From positions 620,001 to 684,000 of the forward strand of contig OY723265.1 in the NCBI GenBank assembly GCA_963210315.1: a DNA stretch of 64,000 bases. The letters run 5' to 3'. The notes under the pieces are model-generated. The model saw nothing but the letters and a program-made list of their open reading frames with translations, searched no databases and was not told where the DNA came from. Shown piece after piece: positions 52,322 to 64,000 of the stretch. A program made the position numbers and the translations under genes. Source of the DNA: Rhynchopus euleeides. Its lineage: Eukaryota > Euglenozoa > Diplonemea > Diplonemida > Diplonemidae. Each line of letters starts with the position of its first letter. Positions within the stretch are counted from its first letter, which is position 1.

Positions 52322-52474
52322 GGGCCCACCCACGACGGGAGGAAAAAAGAGTGAACGGGCAGCATGCCGTTCCTCTTTTTCCCCCCGTGAGGGTGGGCCC
52401 CCCCCTGCCAGGCAAGGTGAAAAAATGAAGAAACGGGCAGCATGCCGTTCTACATTTTTCCTTGCAAGGCAGGG
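52322..52474. repeat. two tandem hairpins with one shared apical palindrome
   Basis: Hairpin 1 (52322-52400) has stem GGGCCCACCC/GGGTGGGCCC and GGAAAAAAGAG/CTCTTTTTCC. Hairpin 2 (52403-52474) has stem CCCTGCC/GGCAGGG and CAAGG/CCTTG. Both have ACGGGCAGCATGCCGTTC at the apex. Confidence 0.75.
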
Positions 52475-53569
52475 AGGGCGCCCCCCATGCCAGACAGCAG
52501 CCACCCCTGGAGGGGCAACAACTGACGGGCATGGGGGAACGAGGTGGGTCTGGACCCGACACCGCCACCACACGCGCAGTGCACCTTTCGGATACACTGT
52601 CGTGAGTGGGGTGTGGGCAGTTCCCCTATCCTGTGAGCTCCTTTCGGACGAAGAGGTGCAGCGGTTATCTGCAACCTTCGTCCTGGACTTGCCTCGGGGG
52701 GAACGCCACGGTTTACCGCGGGTCCCGACGAGGGCACTCAGGCAGGATCTTCACGCCACCCCGCACCGAGGTCCCTTCTCACGCGGCGTGTCTCCCAGGT
52801 TCATGGCGGCGTCATCAGGTCAGGCTTTGTAGTCTCTACACCATCAGTAGTAAGGGAAATCCTAAAACCATACATGAAATCCACCTTTTGGGCCGCTGGT
52901 GTACGAGGCTTGTTCCTCCAATTGAATCATGTTTGCTGTGTCAGGCAATATCAATACAGCCGCTGAAAGAAGTCGAGGTGTTGTGGATCTGCTGCTCACA
53001 GGAAGGATTCAGGGTGGATCACAAGACTGACCACCCTCTTTCCTTTGTCAAGTACCCTGTAAAACATCAGAACACCAAGTATCTTTCAACACTACATGTT
53101 CAAGAGTGGAATCAGTGGAATCGGAAGGGGTCACACCCGACCACACGGACACAGTTCCCGCGACTAATAAATGCCGAGAGTTCCGGTGTCCGACCACCTG
53201 GTATTACTTGGCTCCATCCACCCAGTCATTACGAGGGGGCGTCCCTTGAAGCCAGTTCCGCAGAACTCAGACCCCCTTAAAACCAATGTCCTGTGTAGAC
53301 AACTACTTAGCCTGCCTGATGACGACACCAATTCGCTGGGAGAGACGCCGCGGTCCAGGACCCCAATGGGGATGACGTGGCATTGTTTGACCGAATCGGT
53401 TGTGTAAGTGTGTAGCCCCCTCCGCCCTCTGTCCCTCCCACCAGGGTGGTGTGTGGAGGCGAGAAGCGCAAGCATGCACAGAAAAAAAGTGCGGAGCCCT
53501 GCAATCAAGACAACAAGCGATGGGATGGGGCACATGACCTTGCACGGGGGTGGGGGGCAGAAGAAACCA
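52475..53569. other. gene-free stretch
   Basis: Several short open frames but none with a recognised domain or long enough to support. Confidence 0.4.
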
Positions 53570-53855
53570 GACAAATGATTTGACCAACTGAATCGTGCTA
53601 GCTAAACTCCAGAAAGAAGTGTCTTTTTTTCGTTGAACGCAGCCAAATGAAGAGCGTAACCTGTTTTTTGGCGCACAAAGTGCTAGCACGAACATGATGA
53701 TGTTGGTCTTCTGGTTATGTCTAGTTTATTAGACTTACCTAGGGTACCCCGAGAGAATGTCACCCTCGGCCTCCGCTTGGGGGGTGACATTCTCACGAAC
53801 ATGATGATGTTGCTCTTCTGCTTATGTCTAATTTATTCGACTTAACGTGTATGCA
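53570..53855. repeat. repeat with duplicated arms and a hairpin
   Basis: Starts with the CCAGACAAATGA segment seen at 43961, then two direct copies of GAACATGATGATGTTG (53692 and 53796) around a hairpin AGAATGTCACCC/GGGTGACATTCT, and ends ACTTAACGTGTATGC as at 44036. Confidence 0.65.
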
Positions 53856-55715
53856 AGCAGGCTGGGGTTTCGGGCAGAAAAATGGCGAACATTGTCTGGA
53901 AACCCCGAAAAACCACCCAGAAATGGCCAGAACCCGGTTTTTGGTCCCATTTTCCACCCAGGAACACGTTTTTGGGCCTCTGTAAAAAATCGATATTTTT
54001 GGGATTTTTCGCGATTTTCGCCAACTACTCGCCAAGCCAAAAAATCAATTTTTGGCTGGGAAATGCAACAAATCAACGAATTAGGCCGTTTTAACCCCTT
54101 TCGTGCACTTTTTGGTCCCAGAAGGGTTTACGGGGTGTCCATAACGGCCCTTGGCACAAATCCTTTGGACCCAGACCGCAGCTTTGGGGGTCATTTTTTG
54201 GCGCGAATTTTTCGGATTTTCGTCCGGACCGGTACCGCATTTCAGGGGCAAAAATCTGATTTCCGAGGCCCGGGAATGCTCGCAGTGGCTTCAAATGGCC
54301 AAAAACGTTCAATTTACCCCTTCCCCAAAAAAAAATTCGAAAAGGGTCCCCCTATAAATCGCCGGATTAGGAAGGTTTTTTCCAACATATTTTTATATTT
54401 TGGAAATATTTTCGAAAAATATAAAAATATTTTTTTATGCGAAAATGAAACATATTTTTGGCAAAAATATATGTTTATGAAAAATATGTTTGGGGGCCCA
54501 TGCCTAGGGGGGGGGGGGTTTTTGAGCGTATGGTGACTAAGTGCATAGCCAAAGTATAAGCTTTGGGGGCACAGAAGCACGCCATTACGCCGTCAGCTAT
54601 GCATGGCAGGGTCGCTGGTTCCCTGAGGATCGTGTTAATCCCGCATACCGGAAGGAAAAAAGGGGTTGGGGGCATGATACAACGTGAGTTTATGAAGGGT
54701 ATAACTACCGTCTGGCGGCTAGTTGTAATCGGACTCGGGTTCCGATTGATCCGTCGACATGTTGTCCGTCTGTCTGGATCTTTTGTGTGGTGCGGGGTTA
54801 TCATCCTCTTCTGTAGATGTATCATCCGGGGGGTGGGGGGTGGGGGGGGGGTCTTCGCAACGAGAAGCACGGGTCGTCACATGCCGTCAGGCAGCGAGGG
54901 GAAGAAGGATGCCACGTCACTTTTCCCACCTTGCCACACCGTGTCGCGAGGATCCCCCCCTTCCCCGCCTTGGAGAGGAGCACGTTTAGAGGAGGTGGGG
55001 TGAGGGGGCGTGTACAACGGCAGTTGTGTGCGCAAAAAAAAGCAAAAAAAACGAGACCGTAAATAACTGCCTCCCCAGGGACAACTGCTCTGAAAAACTA
55101 TACGTGCCTCCGCTGGATCGTCAAGTGACAGCAAAACGAGACAACAAACCAAATACTGTTGTTTTGTTGTAACGCAGACCCCACTCTTTGTGTACACCGC
55201 TCCCCGGTCTGATGAAGTGGTGTGAGTGGGGCCGCACGATCCAGCCAAATGCACGGAAAGTTTCCCCAGTTGGCCACGCTGAACTAACAAAAAGATAAGG
55301 CTGCGCCAAATCCGGGCAAAAACAAAAGCAACTCCGCAGCCTGATGAGGAGGTTGAATTTGTTGCCCAAGCGCTGCCTACTATCTTTTTGACACTGACAG
55401 GTTCCCTGTTGTGGTAAAAATAGTTTGCTTTGTTGCGTTGGCGCTTCGGCACAAAACGAAAGGGGGGTACAAATAATTTCCGTGATGATCGCTCGAAACA
55501 CACAGAAACAATTGCCTGCTGTGATTGGCAGGCGCAAAAGGTTGCGTGCAACGGCAGACACCTCCCCACACAACCCCACGTATTCCACTGACACGCACCC
55601 ACAACATGAATCCGCTTTGTTTGCAGGAGTGTAGAACGCAGCGAGCCCACTAGGATCGCTGCTGTAACCAGGACCACACACCAACAACCCCCATGCCTCC
55701 CCAACACACCCCTAT
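53856..55715. other. gene-free stretch downstream of the PAS gene
   Basis: Holds low-complexity purine/pyrimidine sequence, the foldback-end repeat at 54450-54510 and two CTGATGA hairpins near 55207 and 55338. No credible gene. Confidence 0.45.
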
Positions 55716-58700
55716 CTAGTCGAGCGTGAACCTTGATGTGAAGCCTCTGCTGCCATCGTCCAGCTCCTCAGTGATGACATGGATGGTGCTCTGAAAGTGC
55801 GACCCGTCCTTCCGCTCTCCCGTGACGCGCCTGCGGCGCACTCGGCTGGTTTCCTCAGGGGGAGTGTCGAGGGCCTTCTCGACATACGCCTCGTGCATGT
55901 GGGCAACATCATCGGTCATCAGGATTTTGACATCCCGCCCCAGCACCTGGTCAGCGGTGAACTGGAACAGCATCTCAGCCGCCTTGTTGAAGCGGGTCAC
56001 GGTGGAATTCGAGTCGATGCTGATGATGGCTTCGTCAAACCCGTGGCAGAGCAGTTCCGAGAGCTTCCCCTCCCACTCGAGATTGCGCGGCAGCGTGAGA
56101 TCACGGCAGTACCCTGTGTAGGTCAGGACCCCGTCGACTTCAATCTCGCGAACCATGAGCTCGATATCGAAGACACTGCCGTTGCGATGCAGGCCCTGCA
56201 CAAGGCGTGTTGTGTCGATAACAGTCTTCACGCCGGTATCAAGGTAGCGCTTGAGGTAACTGTCGTGCTGGTCGGAGAAGTGTTTGGGCATCAGCATCTT
56301 CACATTTTTATTCGTCACTTCGTCTGCGGACCAGCCAAAGACTGCCCTTGCGGAGTCGGAGAACCCAGTGATGATGCCGGTCTGCGTCATCACTATCAGA
56401 GGGAGAATCGATGCGCTGAGGATGGCCTGACCCATCATCACCAGGTCCTGCGTCTTCAGCATCTTCGTGTTGTCCCGCAGACACCCGATGAAGAGTGCCT
56501 CCATGCCTTCCTTGTTGACCTCCTGCACCGTAAGCTCGATCGGGAAGACCTTGCCGTTTGACCGGACAGCATTCAGCCCGCTTGTTGTCTTCCCGACAAC
56601 CTTCTTCACCCCAGTCGAGAGATACTTCTTGATGAACAGGTCGTGCCGGTTGGCCATCTCCTCAGGCATTAGGAGGGAAACGTTCTTCCCGACAATTGCC
56701 TTCGACTTATAACCAAACTCTGACTCGCCTGCCCGAGAGAACCTCAAGATGATACCCCTCGCGTTGATCAGGATAATCGTCGTCGGTGCCTGCTCGATGA
56801 TGGTGTCTGTCATCGACTTGGTGTACTCCATGTTCTTCACTTCGGTGAGCGAGCGGGCGTAGCCGATGAACTTCTCGACAGATCCACTGTCGTTGACGAT
56901 CTCGCGCACAGAGAGTTCCACAGGAAGCATCTGCCCCTCCGCCGTGACTCCCTTGATCTCCACCGTGTTGTTCACAACGGTGGCCTTGCGCGTCTCGCAG
57001 TATTTTTTGAGGTAACCGTCGTGTTTCTCAGCGACTTCATTTGGCATGAGCAGCGACACGTTCTTCCCCAAGATGGCAGAGGACGAGTAGAGGAACATCT
57101 GCTCCGCAGCGAGGTTGATGCTGAGGATAGTCCCGACCCGGTCGATCGCGATGATGGGCAGGCTGGACCACCGCACCACCTGCGTCGCCACCTCCTGCTC
57201 GACCAGCAGCGCCTGTCCGTTCGAACCGTCATAGAGGCACGCAAAGAAGTATGGCTCATGATTGATTTTCGCCTCCTTCACCATCGACACCAGGTGAATA
57301 GAGCGGCCTGACTTGGTGAAGGCCTCGACGTGCTGCCTGCTGTCAACCATCACCTTCTTCCCCGTTTGGAGGTACGACTCGAGATACCCGTCGTGGTGCA
57401 CCGCGATGTCCGGATGCATCACGGTCTTTATGTTCTGACCGATGATTTCTTCCGGCGTGTACTCAAAGGTCGCACAGGCTTGCTTGGAGAACATGTCGAC
57501 AATGCCATGCTTGTTAATCATTATGAGCGGTTCCGCGCAGTAGGCCACGGTGGCACGGTTCGTCTGCACAAGGCGTTCACGCTCCTCATCCTGCGAAAGG
57601 TCACGGATGCAGCCCATCAGCATCGCCGCGCCATCCGATGGTGCCTCTTCCACACGCAGCTCGATGCTGAAGTGGCTCTCGTCAGCATGCTGGGCACGGA
57701 GGTATTGCGTCTGCGGCAGTGTGGGTTGTGTCAGGGTGGGGAAGCTGGGGTGCAGACCAGGGGCTTACCAGCACTTCTCGAAACAAGTAGTAGTGACGAG
57801 CAGAGATGGATCATACCTTGCCGATGACTGTCTTTTCGCCCGTCTCCCTGTACTTCGCAAGGTAGCCATCGTGATGCTGTGCCACGCTCTCCGGCTGCAT
57901 GGGAGGGGGTGGTTTGTACAGCCAGCAATGCAGAGAAAGGAACCCTCTATCCCCTGGGCGACACACTGGCAGCGCGGAATGTAAAAAAATCCAAGTATTT
58001 GTGGGTCGCATACCATGAGCATCTTGACGTTTTGCCCGATGATGTCTTCAGCCTCATAGCCGAATGTCTGCAGAGTGGCCTTGTTGGCCGACCGAATGAT
58101 GCCCATGGTATCGATCAGCAGCATCGGGAAGCACGACAGCTGCTGTATGGTGTGGTTCTGCTTGATCAGCGTCTGCGCCCGCCAGGTGTCGGACATGTCT
58201 GTCGCAAACCCAATGAAAACCGTGCTGTTCTTTAGCTTGTTCTCGACCACCGTGAGCTCGATGTGGATCTCCTTCCCACTGGCATGCCGAGCGGACGTCA
58301 CAATTGTCGTGTCGATTACATGGTGCACGCCGTACTTCTTATAGTTGTCGAGGTACTGCGGGTGCTGCGAGGCGTGCGGTTCATTCATGAGAACGCTGAC
58401 GTTTCTCCCCACAGCCTGGTCAGCTGTCCGACCGAACAGCATCTCTGCCGCCTTGGAGAACTTCAGGATAAACCCGGTAAAGTTGATGACAATCACAGCG
58501 GTTGCTGACAGATCCGTCACCTTGTCGACATTCTTGGTGCTCTCCTCCAGCTCCACCAGCTTTGAGACATCAACCAGCATGCCTGTCACCAGGTCCTGGC
58601 AGTCGGTGTTCTTGCCGTACAGCTCGACAGGAGAGAGCGACAACTCCACATTGAGCGGCGTCCCATCCTTGGCCCTCGCTGCAAGCCGCTTTGGACTCCG

Positions 58701-61700
58701 CATCCTGTTGATATCACGCTTTGTGGACTTGCGGTACTTCGTCAGGATCTGGTCGTGCTTCGTGCGGAAGTCGGGCTCCATCAGGATGTTAACGTTCGCC
58801 CCAATCACCTCTGCAGCACTGTAGCCGAATGTCTTCCCTGCATTCGTGTTGTACGACACGATCTCACCCGTCACCTTGATGGTGATCATCGGAAGCGGCA
58901 TCGTCTTCTCGATCTCCTCCATATACGCGCTGAGACGGCGCAGGTTCTGCTCCTGCTTCTTGCAATTGACAAGCGCGACGAAGACCGAACCTCCTTCGCC
59001 CTTCACCTCCGCGATGCGTGCGGTGATGAGCTCCTCCATCCCCTGCTTGTTCACGGTGGCGACCTCGCGGGTCGTCCCGATGACGTGCTTCACCCCCGTC
59101 TTGACGTACGCCCTGAGGTATTCGTCGTGCCTCTCCGCCTGCCCAGGCGGTGCCAGGATCTTGACGTTCTGCCCGACAATCTCCTCCTCCTCGTATCCCC
59201 ACAGCTCGGTCGCTGCCCGGCTGAACTGCAGCACCAGCCCAAAGGAGTTGATGCACACAACAGCCTCGGTGGACACAGCGAGGGCGGCCTGATTCACCTG
59301 CTGGCCCCTCTGGATCTCGAGGGACTCCTCGCCGGACACCACGAACCCGAGATACGTAGTCTTCTTCCCGGTCTTCACCTCCCCGACCTTGATTGTCATG
59401 GGGAACTCCTCGCCTGTGCTGCGCAACCCCTCGGCACCGCGCGATGAATCGATGACATGCTTGACGCCTGTCTGGGCGTAGTCCGAGAGGAATTTATCGT
59501 GTTTGTCAGCATATCTCTTGGGCATGAGCATCTTCAAGTTCTTGCCAATAACATCCTGCTTTGTCCTGTATTTGAACAGACGGAGGACCTCTTCGTTGAC
59601 ACTCTGGATCGTCCCAATCGGGTTGGCCGTGATGATCCCATTCGGGGATGCCATGTTGACAGTGCTGATGACCTTCCCCTGGGTCTCAATCCTCCGCTGC
59701 TCGGACAGGTCTTCGATGAACCCCACAAACGTCAGCTTCAGAGGGTGGTCGACCTCTTCGACCCCGATACGCACGGGGAAGAGTGTCCCGTCAAGCTTCC
59801 TCGCCTGCGACTCGCGGGTCGATCCAACAATGTGGGCAACACGGTACAACCGGTACTTCTCGAGGTATTCGTCGTGGTTGGAGGCAACAGAGAGGGGCAT
59901 GAGCTTCTTCACGTTTTTTCCGAGCAGCGACGTCTCGGTGCAGCCGAACATCTTCTCGGCGGCAACGGAGAAGCGGAGGATACGCCCGATGTCGTCGATG
60001 GAGACCACCGCAAACATCGACAGGTTTGCAATCGTGTCGTTCGTCTTCTGCTCGTCCTCCAGCCGCTCGTTCTGCGAGATGTCCCGCAGATACCCCACAT
60101 AGACCGGCGGATCGATGGCAACCTCTTCGATTTTCGCCTCGATGGGGAACACCTCACCCCCACGGCGTTGGCCGCGTGAACGGCGGATGGTCCCGATCAT
60201 CTTCTTGATGCGGGTCTGGCGGTACGACGCAAGGTATTCGTCGTGGTGTGCCGCGATGTCGTGTGGCATCACGACTTTGATATTCTGCCCAACGAGCGTC
60301 GAATCCTTCGTCTTGTCGTCGAACTCAAATATCGCCTTCACAGCAGGGTTGGCGGTAATCACCGTGCCAATGACATCGATAACAATCACGCCGTCGTTGT
60401 TCATGTCCCGAATCGTCGTATTCCGGCGGGTGACATTCTGCAGGTAGATGTCCTGCCTGAGGGAGCGAACGTACCCAAGGAACACATCCTCCCCAGCGCA
60501 TTTGAAGGTCCGCACGCTCACCTCGCAGGGGAACTCCTTCCCGTTCTGAGAGAGAGAGAGAGAGGGGGGGGGGGTATGACGGCAAACAACGATACACGCT
60601 TGTGTCAATACTCTGTAGAGGGTCTCCGACAAGAATGAGCATAACAACGCGAGGCATACCTTCCGCTTCGCACGAACAATCCTCTTCTTGTCGATGATTT
60701 TCTTGATCCCAGTCCGGCGGTAGTTTGCAAGGTACTTCTCGTGGTTCTTGGAGTACTCCTCAGGCATCAGAAGCTGCGACATGGTGTGGCGTCGTGTTGA
60801 TCGGCCAGGCCAGAGGATGGGGGTTTGAAGGAGCGCTATTGACGGAGAGAAAGCAATTGATGATTGTTTGGGGTGTTTGGGGGGGGGGGGGGATACAAAG
60901 CGTAACGGAAAGCCCATCCACCAGTGAGAAAGGGAGGGCTGGTTCTTTGCGAAGAGCATACGTTAACATTTGCCCCGGCGAGTTCCAGTGCAGAAAATCC
61001 AAACTGCTCCTTCACCGAGCGTGTTGAGAACTTCAGGATAATGCCGTTGTGGTCAATCGAGATCAGCGGGAACGGCGACATCTGCATCACTTCGTCGCTG
61101 ATCTGCGAGTCGCGCGACCCGCTTTTGTCAGTCTCTTCAATGCTGATGTTCGTCAGGTCGGACATCGCTGACGGGATGAGGCGCAAAATCTGCTTCGTTG
61201 TCCTATCATCCACCAACAGCGACTCCATGATCGGGCGGAACACGGCGAAAAAATCGAGGAAGATCAGCACTGCCGCTACCAGCACCGCGATCAGCACTAG
61301 CGACACTGCGTCGTTGATGTCCTTCAGGCCATCTTCGAGGTACATGCTAGTGCTGTAAGACAAGGCATCCATGAGCACGGGGAACACCTCCTCCATCCGC
61401 TTCAGGACAGCCAGCGGGGCGGCGATGTCATCCTTTCTGAGATCAACAGCAACCAGCTCGTGCTGCATCACAATCCACCGCTCGACCATCGAATTCAGGC
61501 CGTACTTCAGCTCTGCGGATGTCGACGCACCCATTGTGCTGGGGCACTGCCCACCGTACCGCGAAGGGATCTGTGCCCCCAACCCGAACAGAAGGCTGTC
61601 TTGGGCCTTCTGCGCCCCAACCCCGTTGTACCCCGACTTGCCGTCCTCCGTGCGGTAGAAGTAGAGTTCATGCTGCACCTTGACAAGATCCTGCACAGCC

Positions 61701-64000
61701 CCTTTCATGTCCTCCTGCAGCTTCATAAACGAGAGCAGCCCGTCAGGATCCCTGTCGCCGTAGTGGTGATCCATGCTCTTCAAGGCAACCTCCATCTCGT
61801 ATGCAATGAACATCGACTTGGCGGAGACCCATTCGCGCGCAGAAGCGGAAGCGATCCGCTGAGACCCGGTGTCTGCATTGGACACAGCGACGAAGCATAC
61901 AATGTAGATTGCCGTGAGCAGCAGCACGACGAAGAAGAGGGCAGCAGAAGTGCTCTTGATATAGCCAGAGAGGCCTTTCTCGGGGTTGCGGCCGTTCCCA
62001 GGTTTCTTCTGGTGGTGGTGATCCCCAGCGCGGTCGTGGCTGCCGTCGTCCGACCGGCTCGATTTGAGGAATATACAAAGCAGAAGGGCGAACGCCAAGA
62101 CACACCATACCGACCCGACAATGACCCGGGCCATATGGAGGTTGTAAATTGTATCGTACGTTGCCTTTGCGTCGGGCGAGCATTCAGAGAGTTCCGCTTC
62201 TGTGTCCAGCAAGGCATGTATTTTGTTCTTGATTGATTCCTGCACGAAACGCTCCTGGGTCAACGATTCGGCAATCTTCTGCAGGACGTACGGGCCTCTC
62301 TGCGCGTCCACCTCGCGATTCGTAAAATGGTACGTCAGCTGGGTGTAGGAAAAACGGTCACTCGACTTGAACAGCATATAATCCGCTTCACTCCAGGTCT
62401 TGCTCAACGGGTCGCCCAGGAGGACGTCCTCGCTGGTGTTGAAGGCTAGCATGGTGCACGCAACAGCGATGTCGAGAAGGCTGATGCTTCGGTTCAACAG
62501 GTCCCACTCCCCCTCCACAGATACCCCTGAGGCGAAGGCGAGGTCACGCACCTTCTCGACGTCTTCCAAGAAGTTTCGTTTGGCGGTTTGGTATGCAATC
62601 TGGCGGGCAGTGTCGCCATTTTTGGCGTAGGCATTCGCCATCTCTAGCATCTCAGATCCGTAAGCCTGGAGTTCGGTGTAGATGACTTTGCATTTGCCGA
62701 CTTTTGATGCGATATCATTCACGCCGTTGCCGTGGTGCATCATCGTGATTTCAAGCCCGATCATCGCAACCGAGGTGGCCAGCATCAGCAAGAGGAATGC
62801 CCGCATGCCGTTGTGCTTCAACACCTCGTTGCGGGTCGAGGTTGCAACAAGGTCAGCAACGAGGAAGATACCGACGGCGGTCAGCAACAGCTCGAGGATG
62901 AGGCATTTCTCCGATTGGTTTTCCTTGTCCCGGCACTCGTCCTCCACTGCAATGCGGATTACGACAGTTTCGTGCAGCATGTACTCGCGGAGGTCATGGG
63001 CATGGTTGATCACATAGTCCGATGTCAGATATGAAAGCGCAAGATCCGCGGGATGCACATCTGGGTTGTTGATATCAAAGTCGGTGGCGCTGATCTTGTA
63101 GGGCGGCTCTCGCGTGAATTTGTGGGCCGTTGTATGCAGAGGGGTGTGCATGCCCTCCCAATGCACGTGCCGAAGAATCTCATAAGAATGAGTACCGTTG
63201 AACGGGGTTCGTCCATATGTCGGCGGCCCTATCAACACCTCATCCCGCATCGCACCCTCCAAGGCAAGGCGCATCCCGACAGAACACATGAAAGTTAGCT
63301 CCTCCATCCCGGTGAAGAACTTCCGCACATGCTCAGTGATGGGCTCTTCCAAATGGTCTTTGTTGAGGGAATAAAATTTATCTTGGAGGCTCTTGTCATA
63401 CACAAGGTGCGTTGCATGCTTGACAAATCCGTCGTAGCTTGCCCTGTCATATGGGTTCTGCACAAAACGGATGGCATCAATCCGCAGCGAGACGATCCCC
63501 TCAACAGTCTCTCCGATCAGGTCTGCGAGATGGTTCCTCTCGATAGCCTCAGTCACATCTGTTATAAACATGGTTTGCATGAGCGCCATTGCGACACCTC
63601 CCAACACGATGACCATGAGAGCGAGGATAGGGTGCTGCACACTGCCCTCCGTTCCGTCGGAAGTCCGGCGGTTTTTGCGCGACTCCTCAAGCATATCTTC
63701 GGATATCCCACCTGATGTCGCAACCGGTGCTATATCCGCAGCCTCCTGTGCAGCCAGCACTGCAGGCTGATCCTGCTGTGTAGTCAGCAGGCCGCCATCC
63801 CACCCACTGGGATCGGACATTTCCGTGACCTCCTGCGTGAGGTCCCCTCTGCTCAACAGCTGTTCCGGCCGGCTGTGGTATTGGTCGTACTTCTCAAGCG
63901 CTGCGCGGGCTTCAATTGCACTCTGCTGGACGTCATCTTTCGGGATGATGTTAACGATGTGGCGAATCGCCTTCTTCGTCGACTCTACACTGTCGAACTT
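55716..64000 (-). CDS. multi-pass membrane protein with 13 tandem PAS domains (5' end outside the window)
   Basis: Five exons: 64000-60962, 60773-60660, 60545-58014, 57894-57817 and 57710-55716, all joined in phase 0 with GTATG donors and CAG acceptors; about 2585 codons are in view and the frame is still open at the right edge. Counting from 63856, TM helices are near 76-98, 318-338, 351-372, 577-598, 637-658 and 850-872, with extracellular or lumenal loops between. Thirteen PAS units follow, each of the pattern GxNVKxLMP, HDxYLxxY, TGxKxVI, KxGxxFPxEL. The C-terminus has no kinase, cyclase or other output domain. The plan resembles the TmcB-type (tiny macrocysts) PAS proteins of ciliates and other protists, thought to be sensory membrane proteins. 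Alone on its strand here. Confidence 0.85.
57711..57816 (-). other. intron 4 of the PAS gene
   Basis: GTATGATC donor, TGCCGCAG acceptor. Confidence 0.8.
57895..58013 (-). other. intron 3 of the PAS gene
   Basis: GTATGCGA donor, CCATGCAG acceptor; interrupts PAS 8 just before PESVAQHHDGYL. Confidence 0.8.
60546..60659 (-). other. intron 2 of the PAS gene
   Basis: GTATGCCT donor; acceptor after a long C and CT tract (CTCTCTCTCAG). Confidence 0.85.
60774..60961 (-). other. intron 1 of the PAS gene
   Basis: GTATGCTC donor at 60961 and TGTCGCAG acceptor at 60774. It splits the first PAS domain between NVN and LLMP. Confidence 0.85.

Overview
The window reads as nuclear DNA of a microbial eukaryote: GC-rich, with spliced host genes (five introns with traceable boundaries and one unpaired donor all begin GTAT and most begin GTATG; the acceptors are CAG after C/T-rich tracts), long G, GT and CT runs, and a very heavy load of transposable elements. 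A membrane protein with a long tandem PAS array and an IPT/cyclase-like receptor family would suit an alveolate-like protist such as a chromerid or dinoflagellate relative, but the sequence does not fix the lineage. There is one assembly gap (200 N, 19555-19754).

Layout. 1-3242 is the 3' part of a LINE (LINE-A). 3896-24870 and 24870-43625 are two units of a head-to-tail segmental duplication with a period of about 21 kb. Each unit starts with the same three or so host genes on the minus strand (IPT/cyclase-like receptor; helical proline/glycine-rich protein; WW plus EF-hand protein) and ends with a tyrosine-recombinase retroelement. Comparing the two units gives empty sites for several insertions. 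Unit 1 carries a retrozyme-like element (10677-11828), a 326-bp insertion (11889-12214), LINE-B (13223-17966, itself interrupted by a TIR element holding a 41-bp minisatellite) and a hAT-like transposon (19221-21944). Unit 2 carries a MULE-like element (32602-33780), a LINE-A fragment, a second retrozyme-like element (34413-35563), an orphan coiled-coil exon and several MITEs. 44079-46316 is a third, diverged copy of the receptor gene. 46317-55715 is gene-poor, with 190-bp tandem repeats, a large foldback element, a MITE and several hairpin repeats. 55716 to the right edge is one large multi-exon gene for a membrane protein with six or more TM helices and 13 PAS domains.

The most notable find is the retrozyme-like element: about 350-bp terminal direct repeats around a 450-bp core, each repeat encoding on the minus strand a complete type III hammerhead ribozyme (invariant core, GUC cleavage triplet, three stems and complementary loops I and II). 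Four such ribozymes, plus two diverged ones on the plus strand, are present. The elements sit in (TG)n microsatellites in the same orientation as two LINE families whose 3' ends run into (AC)n, which suggests the LINE machinery may move them.
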